Positions 27,201 to 37,275 of a stretch of DNA of 64,000 bases are shown here, piece after piece. Source of the DNA: Maylandia zebra (lineage: Eukaryota > Chordata > Actinopteri > Cichliformes > Cichlidae); the NCBI RefSeq assembly GCF_041146795.1, contig NC_135172.1, forward strand, positions 41,109,623-41,173,622, given 5' to 3'. Within the stretch, counting starts at the first letter, position 1; the number at the start of each line of letters is the position of its first letter. A program made the translations under genes and the position numbers. The notes under the pieces are model-generated. The model saw only the letters and a list, made by a program, of their open reading frames with translations. It was not told the origin of the DNA and did not search any database.

Positions 27201-28952
27201 CTGAATGAATGTAACTGAACACTGCAACAAAAGAGACCTCAACAACTGAGCTAGGTGGTGTAAACGCAGTGCACTGATCAACAGAAGGACACCACCTGTG
27301 TGAAACAAAATGTAGTGGGTGTTGATTGTACCGAGCTTTCTCATCAGGCCAAAATAAACTGTAAACTGTGCTGCTACTGTTATGGATTTGTGACTGGCTA
27401 TATAAGCCATACGCAGCAACTTAAAACTGATGGCTTGTTGGGCCGATGCAGCTGGGAGTTTTTGATTTTTTACAATTTTACGATCTACAAGAACTAAAAG
27501 AGTTGATTGAATGACAAGGTATGTCATAATAAATGTGCGGAAGGGGCGAATATAGTGAAATTCTCACAGTGACGCATCTATAAAAATTTACAACCAAACC
27601 CAACTGAATACAAGTCCGTTGTATACTTTCAGGACCCACGCAAACTCTGACAGACCCTACAACTTATCCCTCACATCCTTGTAAGACTAACAGAGAAATA
27701 CCCACTGAAAAACTTCCACAAGATTTCTTGGGGACTATTTTCAGGTGCGTATGAATAAAGTTATTGTCTGTATAGGCTTTTAGTCATCCAGATCAGGGTC
27801 ATCTAAGGAGCTTGGAAAGAAAAGCGACTGGACTTCTTAAAGTTTCTTGAGAATGTTTCATCTCTCATCCGACAAGTGTCTTCAGTACTACAACACACAG
27901 CTGTAGGTCAAAACTGTGACACCTGATGGAGAGAAATAATCCTTTCTGATCTTGCATCACCGCTAAATCATTAATGGGAAACGCTGCAACTTGGGATGTG
28001 TTTTGTCTTACTACTTTATTTAATCTACGGTCTCGGTTATGTATTGCGGTATATCACAGATCTAATAATGTTTTATCAGAAACATTGTAACTAAACATCC
28101 CCCCCGCCAAATTTTTGATCCTTTTTTTCCAGGATCTTTTGACAATGGCAACACATTTGTATTATATCAGCCTCAATTTGTTAAACAAATGTGCCTTCAA
28201 TAAACTGGCAAAGGCCTTTTTGTGTCTGTCATCATAAATACTGACCTTTGTTTCCATCGTCAATATTCATAATGTTGCATCATCTCAGACGGACAACTAG
28301 GCAATAACTACTCAAATACTATGATTAGCATTAGGCTCTTTAACTTGAAACTGGCTCATTAAAGGTCGTCTGGATAAAAACAACCACTGCAAATCGTATA
28401 AGTTATAGCAGGCTGGAAAACAACGAAAGGAATTATGCGCTTTAAAATAGGAGATTTTAGACCATCTCAGACCAGCAGTGGTGGGACTGATGGAAATAAA
28501 AACCTTCACCTAAGACACTTGGCTAGCTAGCTACCGCTCACAGCAAATTCCGGCCTCTGAAAGTATGCATGGCAACAAATAAACATTAAAATGTTAAATA
28601 AAGGACTGTAGAGCGGGCGTGTTTTCTGCTGTGGTGTGATTCTATTATCGAGCCCATCTACAGCCCAAACCCCCGCACAGCATTCCTCCCTCAGCCTATC
28701 GTCAGATGTTGGAGCTAAGCTAGCAGGCTGTTAGCCGGTTTGACAGGAGATGTTTCCTGACCGTCGCCTCTCGTCTCCTCCCCCAGATAGCGGCTGGTCC
28801 TTCGGCGGGTCGTCGAGCTCGGCCTCGGGCTCCCCTCCTCCGTTCCCGGCATCGCCCCGCCGCCTCAGCCTGGGCACATCTGAGGCTCTGTCGGTGGAGG
28901 AGCCGGCCCAGCGCTTCAGCTGCTCCCGCCGCTTGGTCCTCGCGTCTCCCAT
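15230..28952 (-). CDS. ppp1r12c: Protein phosphatase 1 regulatory subunit 12 (MYPT family), PPP1R12C-like
   Basis: This subunit targets PP1 to myosin on the actomyosin cytoskeleton. Coding exons on the minus strand, in transcript order, are: 28762-28952, 26859-27033, 26637-26767, 26186-26304, 24944-25103, 24659-24803, 24500-24574, 24341-24414, 24121-24233, 23963-24027, 23412-23542, 23246-23333, 22880-22997, 20465-20583, 18017-18121, 17625-17675, 16735-16785 and 15230-15316. All join in frame with GT-AG junctions, giving about 665 residues. The PP1-docking motif KVKF is at residues 66-69. Ankyrin repeats run from about 85 to 330 ([53 protein letters not shown]). The inhibitory-site block [20 protein letters not shown] puts the threonine at 488, and a second RRSTGV site puts it at 560. 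The C-terminus is a coiled coil ending [31 protein letters not shown] and the compact length favour 12C over 12A or 12B. The start follows the family pattern (KRREQLKRW). Exons between 18.1 and 20.5 kb may be missing from this model. Confidence 0.87.
17168..17186. repeat. Short tetranucleotide repeat (GTGA)n
   Basis: About five copies of a gtga unit lie in a ppp1r12c intron. It is a simple microsatellite. Confidence 0.85.
19780..19823 (-). other. ppp1r12c: Candidate 44-nt alternative exon of ppp1r12c
   Basis: On the minus strand a pyrimidine-rich acceptor (cttgttttgcag) and a strong donor (GTGAGT) bracket 44 nt. In phase after the exon at 20465-20583 it reads [14 protein letters not shown]. 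The length is not a multiple of three. Joining it to the zipper exon at 18017-18121 brings a stop after about twelve codons, while skipping it keeps the zipper in frame. It is either a cassette exon, part of a pair with an unseen exon, or a chance match. Confidence 0.35.
23700..23712. repeat. Poly-G run of 13 bases in a ppp1r12c intron
   Basis: This is an uninterrupted G homopolymer in the intron between the coding exons at 23963-24027 and 23412-23542. On the transcribed (minus) strand it reads as poly-C, close to neither splice site. Confidence 0.85.
27770..27960 (-). mobile_element. Penelope-like element 3' fragment in ppp1r12c intron 1
   Basis: It carries the block tcatccagatca...ctggacttctt...tttcttgagaatgtttcatctctcatcc. 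This aligns by eye with the Penelope-like 3' end at 34673-34800 and the one at 13340, in the same orientation. Only the non-coding 3' terminal part is kept. It sits in intron 1 (27034-28761) in the same direction as the gene. Confidence 0.6.
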
Positions 28953-29170
28953 TTATGCGTCCGCGGAGGACCGTGTTTTTAAAAATAAAACACACACAGA
29001 GGCAGCAGCGGCGGACACTCCCTCCATGTGTATGCTTTCACTTCCTGGTTCTCTAGCTCCGGGCTCCGTTCTGCGTAGTAGAATGAGCCTTGGCTCGTGC
29101 CCGCGGGCACAAGGAGCGCGCAGAGCTGTGCAGGCCTGCCCCCGTGACGTCACCACCGCTGGTTTCGTTT
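28700..29170 (-). promoter_or_regulatory. ppp1r12c: CpG-rich promoter region of ppp1r12c
   Basis: CG dinucleotides are clearly denser here than in the surrounding AT-rich DNA, especially 28760-28980 and 29090-29165. The stretch covers coding exon 1 and the upstream 5' UTR or promoter. No TATA box was placed. The position and base composition fit a CpG-type promoter driving leftward transcription. Confidence 0.55.
29145..29152. promoter_or_regulatory. Full cAMP response element (TGACGTCA) upstream of ppp1r12c
   Basis: This is the exact eight-base CREB/ATF palindrome, about 193 bases upstream of the ppp1r12c start codon on the minus strand and inside the CpG-rich stretch. Such sites in CpG promoters are often functional. 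That step is inference, since binding cannot be shown from sequence. Confidence 0.5.
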
Positions 29171-29439
29171 GCAGCAGGCCCTGGAAAGGAAATACAGAAA
29201 TAGTTTAATGCTTGGGTACTGTCTAAAGCTGCTGCTGAACTCCCTGACATTGTGGTTTCTCATAGTCCGTTTTAGCCTAATGCTTACTTAATAGTGAGAG
29301 GACAAATACTAGAAGCGCTAGAAACACTATGCATGTCACAATTCACACCATCTCAGTTCTATTTAAAAAGCACCAGTTTGTAAAAACCCACCTCAAAACA
29401 CTCTTTCCAGCACTGTTAGGACCCAATCAGCCATCCCCT

Positions 29440-29780
29440 ATGAGCAAGCACTCTGTGATGATCGGAAGGAAAAAGTCTCTTTTAACAGGAAGAGGCCTTT
29501 TGTATAACCAGGCTCAAAAAGGAGTTCATAGAGACAAAAACACAAGAACAAAATACAGAAATTACATACAAACACAGAGGAAGTAAAAAGAGGTGAGTGG
29601 AGAAGAAATAGAAATCTTGGCTAGCCCCCCCAACTATGAGCTTTATGTAAAGATTTAAGCCTGATTTTAAATTAGAGAGGCCCTGAATTCAAACCGGGAC
29701 CACAGTAGAGGGGTCTGATAGCTGAAGGCTCTGCATTTTACGCTCTCTACTTTTAGAAACTCTAGAAACCAGAAGTAAGC
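29440..29780. repeat. Unclassified dispersed repeat fragment
   Basis: It contains a motif like aacaggaagaggcc followed by aaccaggctc, a block I recall as common in teleost interspersed repeats. Related wording recurs at 45420-45500. A downstream block on phenotype-less sequence (29640-29770) also resembles 45660-45800. No reading frame is recognised and the class is unknown. Confidence 0.4.
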
Positions 29781-29800
29781 CTACACTTTGAAAAGTGAAG

Positions 29801-31290
29801 GCAAGGCAAGTTTATTTATATAGCACAATTCAACAACAAGGTGATTCAAAGTGCTTTACAGAGACATTAAAAAACAAAAACAAATAAAAAGCATGATTTA
29901 AAATTGATTAAAAAAACAGTAGATAAAACCAGAACAGTAGATAAAATCAGTAGTTAAAATGTAAGTTTTGAAATTTAAACTTAAAAGTGTGGATTTGGTG
30001 TTTTATTCAAATACAGCTGAGAACAGGTGAGTCTTCGCCTGGATTTAAATAAACTGAGTGTTTCAGCTGATCTGAGGCTTTCTGGGATTTTGTTCCAGAT
30101 ATATGGAGCATAAAAGCTGAATGCAGCTTCTCCGTGTCTGGTTCTGACTCTGGGAACTGATAAAAAACCGCATCCAGATGACCTGAGGGATCTGGAAGGT
30201 TCATACTGGGTCAGGAGTATTGTATTTTGTGTATTTTGTATTATGTATTTTGGTCCTAAACCATTCAGAGCTTTATAGACCAGCATCAGAACTTTAAAGT
30301 CTATCCTCTGACGGACAGGCAGCCAGTGTAAAGACCTCAGAGCTGGACTGATGTGGTCGACTTTTTTGGTCTTAGTGAGGACTCGAGCAGCAGATGTCTG
30401 ACTGATTTTTTAGGCAGACCTGTAAAGATGCTGTTACAGTAATCAAGCCTACTAAAGATGAATGCATGGACTAGTTTTTCCAGGTCCTGTTGAGACATCA
30501 GATCTTTTATCCTTGATATATTCTTGAGGTGATAGTAAGCTGACTTTGTTATTGTCTTAATGTGTTTTTCTAAGTTTAGGTCTGCATCCGTCACTACACC
30601 CAAATTTCTCGCCTGGTTTGTGGTTTTTAGATGTATAGATTGAAGTTCTCTGGTGACCTGTAATCGTTTTTCTTTGGCGCCAAAGACTATTACCTCAGTT
30701 TTGTTTTTGTTTAGTTGGAGAAAATTGTGGCACAACCAGTCATTAATTTCCTCAATGCATTTACCAAGAGCCTGTACAGGGCCTTGGTCTCCTGGTGACA
30801 TTGTGATATATATTTGTGTGTCATCTGCATAGCTGTGATAGTTTATTTTGTTGTTCTTTATAATCTGTGCCAGTGGGAGCATGTAAATGTTAAACAGAGG
30901 GGGTCCCAAGATGGAACCTTGGGGAACTCCACATGTGATACTTGTCTGCTCAGATGTGAAGTTACCTATTGATACAAAGTATTTCCTGTTTTCTACGTAT
31001 GTTTTGAACCAGTTTAGTACAGTTCCTGAAAGACCTGTCCAGTTCTCCAGTCGTTTGAGTAATATGTTGTGGTCAACTGTATCAAATGTTGCACTGAGAT
31101 GCAGTAAAACTAAGACTGACATTTTTCCACTGTCTGTATTCAGACATATGTCATTAAACACTTTGGTCAGAGCGGTTTCAGTGCTGTGGTTCTGTCTAAA
31201 ACCTGACTGGAAGGCATCATAGCAGTTATTCTGTTTTAAGAAATAATTGAGCTGTTGAGAAACTGCTTTTTCAATGATCTTACTTAACGA
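29801..31290 (-). mobile_element. L2-type LINE, 5'-truncated, reverse transcriptase pseudogene
   Basis: On the minus strand a reverse transcriptase runs from about 31290 to 29981. Motifs in order are FQSGFRQNHSTETAL, FDTVDHNILLKRL, TCGVPQGSILGPPLFNIYM, the catalytic HSYADDTQIYI, and the C-terminal LMLVYKALNGLGPKYI and RSLRSSG. A frameshift near 30400 splits it into frames 30337-31161 and 29981-30286. The 3' end (29801-29900) carries the tttatttatatagcac tail typical of fish L2 elements. The 5' side stops abruptly at the boundary with the next LINE. It is not intact. Confidence 0.85.
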
Positions 31291-32778
31291 CTTTTACTGC
31301 CGTTTTGACGAGCCATCGGGCAGCCTTCACACCTCCAACGGCCCCAACAATAGAGACACTTTGGACACTCATTCCCCCACCTCTCCCCCCTCCATAGAGC
31401 CATCACCACCGTCAAACACTTCACCTACAACACCCCCCTCCTCACCCCACACAAAAGAGGATTTCACACCACCTCCTCCCACCACAACTCTTCATATTCA
31501 TGAAGCAGGTGTGAGGAAGCAGACGGTGTGTCTCCTGCCACCCTCAGACACTGTGCAAACGAGCTGGCCCCAGTGTTTTCTGGCATTTTCAACTCCTCAC
31601 TGCAGGCATGTCATGTGCCTGCCTGCTTCAAGTCCTCTACCATAATCCCTGTCCCCAAGAAACCTAGGATCACTGGACTAAATGACTACAGACCCGTGGC
31701 TCTGACATCTGTGGTCATGAAGTCTTTTGAGCGCCTGGTTCTCTCCTATCTCAAGACCCTCACGGCCCCCCTCCTGGACCCCCTGCAGTTTGCATACAGA
31801 GCCAACAGGTCTGTAGATGACGCCATCAACATGGCCCTACACTTCATCCTGCAGCATCTGGACTCCCCAGGAACCTACACCAGGATCCTATTTGTGGACT
31901 TCAGCTCTGCCTTCAACACCATCCTTCCAGACCATCTCCGAGGCAAGCTTTCCCAGATGAATGTGCCTGATCCCATCTGCCGGTGGATCACTGACTTCCT
32001 GACGGACAGGAAGCAGCACGTGAGGCTGGGAAAGAATGTCTCGGACTCCCGGACCATCAGCACCGGCCCCCCTCAGGGCTGTGTTCTTTCTCCTCTGCTC
32101 TTCTGTAATATATTTACATATCTATATTATTGCTAATATTTATTGTAATATATCTATATCACTAAAGCACTTCTGGATGGATGCAAACTGCATTTCGTTG
32201 CCCTGTACCTGTGCATGTGCAATGACAATAAAGTTGAATTCTATTCTATTCTCCCTGTATACCAACTGCTGCACCTCCACCCACCAGTCTGTCAAGCTAA
32301 TCAAGTTTGCAGATGACACCACCGTTATTGGACTCATCTCGGACGGGGATGAGTCTGCCTACAGGAGGGAGGTTGAACGTCTGGTGTCCTGGTGCAGCCA
32401 CAACAACCTGGTGCTGAATGCCCAGAAGACAGTGGAGATTATTGTGGACTTCAGGAAGCACACAGCCCCACTCCCCCCCATCATCCTGACTGACACCCCC
32501 ATCACCTCTGTGGACTCATTCCGCTTCCTGGGTACCACCATCACCCAGGACCTGAAGTGGGAGCCCACCATCATTCCATGTTTGGCACTGATCACCACCT
32601 GCACTCATGTATATATCTATCTACTTAGCACTTTTAATTCTTATTCTTATTTTTATTTTCATGTGTATTTAAGCGTTATATGACAGTATGTTTGCACTGA
32701 AGCACCGCAGTAATTTCCTAATGTTGTAAACCTGCTCAACATTTGGCAATAAAACCCTTTCTGATTCTGATTCTGATT
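31291..32778 (+). mobile_element. Rex1/CR1-like LINE, degenerate, inserted beside the L2 copy
   Basis: On the plus strand the reverse transcriptase frame at 31528-32100 shows [48 protein letters not shown] and [13 protein letters not shown]. After an insertion it resumes at about 32250 with KLIKFADDTTVIGL and SFRFLGTTITQDLKW. The upstream linker (31300-31520) is frame-broken and internally deleted, and the thumb region after 32575 is lost. The 3' end is an aataaaacc stretch followed by about three copies of tgattc (32745-32778), a simple-repeat tail of the kind seen in CR1/Rex-type LINEs. Placement in the Rex1 clade is tentative. Confidence 0.75.
32107..32247 (+). mobile_element. Short nested LINE 3'-end insertion in the RT gene
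   Basis: This AT-rich stretch of about 140 bp separates two halves of one reverse transcriptase, between CVLSPLLF and SLYTN. It ends caatgacaataaagttg followed by attctattctattc, a repeat-tail structure like a 5'-truncated LINE 3' end or SINE. A clear target duplication was not found. Confidence 0.55.
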
Positions 32779-33311
32779 CATTTAGATGGATGGTTGTCCG
32801 ATATAGATCCAGGGTCCTTTGATAGTGGAGCAAATTTGTTCTGCAGTTTGACATTCAGTTGTTTTGGAGGTTTGTTGTTAACCTTCCTATTCACGGTTGT
32901 CCAGTCCTGTTTCCTCCTGTATACAGGGGTAGAAGAGCTTCTCTGTCTCGTAGGAAGTGAAGGCCAGTCGGTTTCAGAGATTTCAGCTCGCTGTGCCCTG
33001 CCTGTGATACGTCCTCCCCCTACCAGGAGACATGATTTATGTCTTGGTTTTGCACCAAGACAGTCCAAGGGGGGATTATCGCTTGAGGATTTATTATAAT
33101 GCACAGAGTCTACTTTCTTGGTCATGTTATATGTGCTCCTTAGCTGTGTACTAGCTTGCTCATCGCCATTGTTTTGAATCAAAGGCAAGGTTGTTTCATT
33201 TCCACACAGTCCATTTACCTCCACGTTTACTTCTAAGCGATGAATTTTTGTCTCCAGTACTGCAATCTTCTGCAGGAGGCTGTGGTAGTCATCTGTGGAG
33301 AGGGAAGGCAT
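32778..33311 (-). pseudogene. L2-type LINE ORF1-like fragment
   Basis: This is an open frame of 177 codons on the minus strand. It begins MPSLSTDDYHSLLQKIAVLE with a short N-terminal coiled coil (LLQKIAVLETKIHRLEVNVE). It continues through a charged, low-complexity linker with DWPSLPTRQR. It has no reverse transcriptase or endonuclease. The layout resembles the poorly conserved ORF1 of fish L2 elements, and it lies between two L2 copies in the same orientation. That identity is inferred from context and the coiled coil. A small host gene is a less likely alternative. Confidence 0.45.
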
Positions 33312-33329
33312 CTTGTTGCTAGTTAGTCA

Positions 33330-36300
33330 ACAAGGCTGACCAAAGTGCTGTACAATAAAATACAAATATAAAATACAATAAAACACAAGTACATAAAACA
33401 CCTCACTGATAAAACAATAAATTAAAACAATAAGTTAAACCTTGCTAAAAGCCAATGAGAAGAGGTGAGTTTTAAGAGCAGTTTTAAAAGTTCCAAGGCT
33501 TGTGGAGAATCTGATGTGAGGAGGTAAACTGTTCCACAGTCTGGGTGCAGCCACAGCAAAAGCCCTCTCTCCCCTAGTCTTTAGTCTGTACCTGGGAACA
33601 TCTAAAAGCATCAGGTCTGCTGACCTCAAAGATCTCCTGGGGCGGTAAATGCTAAGAAGCTCTGCCAGGTAAGGAGGTGCAGTACCGTTAAGAACCTTAA
33701 AAACCAGCAGTAAAATTTTAAAATCAATCCCAAAAGCAACTGGGAGCCAGTGGAGAGAGCAGAGGACCGGAGTGATGTGGTCTCTCTTTTTGGAACCAGT
33801 CAGCATGCGAGCAGCAGCGTTCTGCACCAGTTGGAGGCGATGCAGACAGGAACGATCTAAACCAGCATAAAGGGAGTTACAGTAGTCCAGTCGTGAAGTA
33901 ATAAAAGCATGGACCACCCTTTCTAGATCGTTCCTGGACAGGTAGGACTTGACTTTAGCTAAAATCCGTAGATGATAAAAAGATCCCTTGACTACGGAGC
34001 TGATTTGTTTATCAAATTTAAAAGCACTGTCAAAAGTAACACCGAGGCTCTTAATGGAGGAAGTACATTCGGAAGTTAGGGGTCCCATAAAGTCAAAGGA
34101 AAGGTCGGGGTCTTTAGGAAGCCCAAACACAATGACTTCAGTTTTACTTTCATTTAGATGTAGAAAGTTAAGAGCCATCCAAGTCTTAATGTCAGACAAA
34201 CAGGAGAATAACGGCTGCAGAGAGTCCTTACAGTCTAACCTCAGAGGGAGGTAGATCTGAATGTCATCAGCAAAGGTGTGGAAGGACACATTATGTTTGC
34301 GCAGCACATCGCCCAGAGGGAGCAAATACACAGTAAACAGCAGGGGGCCTAGAATGGACCCCTGAGGTACACCACAAGTTAAAGGAGCTCTGGGAGATGA
34401 CAGTTCACCGAGGTGAACAGAAAAACTCCTGTTATCCAGATAGGACTGGAAAAACTTTAAAACAGTACCTTTCAAACCGACACAGTGTTCTAGGCGGGAT
34501 AACAGTATGTTGTGATCAACAGTGTCGAAGGCTGCTGTCAGGTCTAAGGTTACTAGGACAGCAGCACAACCAGAGTCTACAGTTAAAAGCAAATCATTAA
34601 AAACTCTCAGTAAGGCGGTTTCAGTGCTGTGACGAGCTCTAAAGCCAGACTGAAACTTCTCATAGAGACTGTCTGTGAAGGTTCTCAGTCATCCAGGTCA
34701 TCGTAGTCAAAGGAGCTTGCAAAGAAAAGCGTCTGGACTTCTTTAAGTTGCTTGAAGACGTTTCACCTCTCATCCGAGAAGCTTCTTCAGTTCTAAGGTC
34801 AAATGGTGGAGAGTCCCAGATATAAACCTAGTGGGAGTGACCCCCCACAGAGGGACAAAAGGACCCCCTGATGATCCTCTAATCGCCTGAGCCAAGGTGT
34901 GAAACTGGGTGTGGGTCCCAATCAGCCAGAGTTTCGGGTGTGTTTATTGTGAAACCTGGCCCCACCTTATCATGCGAATTCCTGAGGTCAGATGGCCCAG
35001 GATGTGAGTGGGCGTTAAGGCGTCTGGGAAGGATCTCAAAACTGGATTATAGATGGCAGAGAGTTGGTGTCGTAAAACCCCGCCTCTGTTCAAAGATGGT
35101 CGCTCACAGTGGATATAGATGGCTTCTTTCACTCCTCTTTCAAACCATCTGTCCTCTCTGTCTCATAGAGACTGTTGTTGTCTAAAAATGACTGGAGCTG
35201 CCTGAGGACAACTCGTTCCAGTACTTTGGACAGAAAGGGCAGATTGGAAATGGGCCTATAATTGGAGAGTATAGATGGATCCAGATTGGGCTTTTTGAGA
35301 AGAGGTTGAACAACTGCATGCTTAAAAAGTGTTGGGAAACAACCAGAGCTGAGGCAGGCATTGATCAGGACCAGAAGGACAGGTCCAACTGAGTCCAGGA
35401 CCTGCTTCAGAAGACGAGAGGGAATAGCGTCAGTGGAACAGTTGGTAGACTTGACCTTGCAGACTGTTTCATGCAGCTGAGAAAGAGAGATTAGCTCAAA
35501 CTGGTTAAAGGCAGAGTGGCACGAGGGAGAAACACAGGGGTTGAAAAGTGGAGGTGGAATGACAGACTGCAGGGAGGAAATCTTATTAACAAAGAAATAT
35601 AAAAAGTCATTGCAGAGGGTGGCAGAAGGTGTGAGGCAGGTGGACATATGAGGATTAACAATGGAGTTTAAAACACGAAACAGAGTCTGAGGTTTATGGA
35701 CATTACTGCTGACCAGGTTAGATATGTAGGAGGACTTAGCCTCTTTAGCAGCTTTCTGATAAGTTAAAAGAGAGTCTCTCAGGATATTGAAGGAGATTTG
35801 CAGCTTGTCCTTTTTCCACTTTCTCTCAGCACACCTGCAGGAGCGCCTGAGAGCACGAACAGAGTCTGTAATCCAGGGTTCAGCGTGAGCTTTGGGACGG
35901 AGTGATTTTAGGGGAGCGATGGAGTCCAGAATAGAAGTGCATGTTGAGTTAAAAAGAGCAGTTAAATCTTCTGCACACAGGGAGTCAATCCAGTCCACCG
36001 TGGAGAGCTCAGAGTTGTTGAAAGCAGCAGAGAACTGGGATGGTACATGGGTATTGATGATCCGGTGGCGGCGTGAAGGAGCTTTAACTGCAGCAACAGA
36101 ACAATCTGCAGTGGCAGAAAATAGAACAGGAAGGTGATCAGAGATACACGCACTCTCACAGATTTCAGAGACGTGGATACTCAGGCCGTGAGACATGACG
36201 AGGTCCAGTGTGTGACCTTTCTCATGTGTGGAGCCAGACACACACTGAGTCAGGTTAAAAGAGTCCAGCAGTGATACAAAGTCTCTAACCAGAGGTTTAG

Positions 36301-37175
36301 ATGGACAACACACATGGATGTTCAGATCGCCAACAATAAGAAAATGATCGAAATCTACTGAAAGTCCTGATAAGAATTCCCCAAACTCACTGATAAAGTC
36401 CTTGTTGAATTTGGGAGGACGGTACACTACTGCACACAGTAATGGAGTAGATGAGTTCAGTTTAAAAAGCTGCAGTTCAAAGCTGGAAAAGGAGAAAGAT
36501 GAAATCTGATGACAGTCATAAACTGATTTAAAAACACAGGCAAGGCCTCCACCTTTACCAGAAGACCTGGGAGAGTTGAAAAAACAACAGCCTGGAGGAA
36601 GAAGCTCAGAGAAAGCCACAGTCTCACCAGCATGTAGCCAGGTCTCAGTCAGGAACATAAAATCCAGTTCATGAGAAGAGAAAAAACATCTTATTGGAGA
36701 GAGATCGAGTGTTGATCAAAGCCATAGATAAGGTGAGATCAGTAGCTGTCATCGGGGTTGATGTGCGGCTGAGTGGGCGGAGGTTTGAAATAACGATACC
36801 AAGTCTGCGGATCCATGGCTGGAGAGGAGCCGATGACCCAACACCCGGAACAGAAGCAACCAGCGACGTACTTGGAGAGTCACGCAGGAGAGGAGCAGGC
36901 ATCAGGCGCGGGCCAGAGGTGGAAGAGAGTCGCTCACCTGAGGAGGACGCCACCGCCGGCATGGTGAGGAGCGAACCAGACGACTGAAGGAAGCGCGGGC
37001 CGAGAAGCGGGCCCACCGGTGAAACAGGAGCAGCACCAGGCGGAGTTGGAGAGACAGTGCGCACCCAGGGTCCTCTGGGTTGGAGTGAGCCTCTCACAGT
37101 GGCAGAGTAGCAGAAACCCATTTGTACAAGGAGAGGATCAGCCAGGCAAGAAAGTGACAGCCTAGCGGTTAGCAC
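33330..37175 (-). mobile_element. Near full-length L2-type LINE (endonuclease plus reverse transcriptase), interrupted
   Basis: On the minus strand the apurinic-type endonuclease occupies 36658-35176 and just upstream. Motifs include INTRSLSNK, FLTETWL, GGGLACVFK, VYRPP, VGDLNIH, THEKGHTLDLV and CISDHLPV. The reverse transcriptase runs through 34592-33435 with FDTVDHNILLSRL, TCGVPQGSILGPLLF, the catalytic HTFADDIQIYL, DYCNSLYAGL and RSLRSADLMLL. The two parts are one frame split by the 488-bp Penelope-like insert at 34673-35160. A one-base frameshift near 36680 breaks the link to the upstream reading frame (36669-37175). Apart from those two lesions the coding part is well kept, suggesting a fairly recent copy. 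Confidence 0.88.
34673..35160 (-). mobile_element. Penelope-like element 3' end, 5'-truncated, with 15-bp target duplication
   Basis: This 488-bp segment is flanked by identical 15-mers (tctcatagagactgt) at 34658-34672 and 35161-35175. It interrupts the L2 frame. Minus-strand translation from 35160 gives REDRWFERGVKEAIYIHCER, then PSLNRGGVLRHQLSAIYNPV. I associate this with the C-terminal GIY-YIG endonuclease region of Penelope-like retroelements. The remainder is the 3' non-coding end, ending in ctgtgaaggttctcagtc read on the plus strand. The reverse transcriptase is absent, so this copy cannot move itself. Confidence 0.75.
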
Positions 37176-37275
37176 CTTTCCAGGCTATCGTGGCTGTTCG
37201 GTGCCCAGACGCTGTAATCAGGCTTCAGCTGTGTGTAGGCCACAGACACACGGAGCGCTGAAGATAAGGTAACTA

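Noticed and set aside
28750..29208. 152-codon plus-strand open frame over the ppp1r12c first exon
   Set aside because: It is antisense to a real coding exon in a GC-rich stretch where stops are rare, and it has a low-complexity serine/proline composition.
36669..37175. 168-codon frame that might be a separate gene
   Set aside because: It ends in INTRSLSNK, the start of the L2 endonuclease, and is joined to it by a one-base frameshift, so it is part of the LINE.
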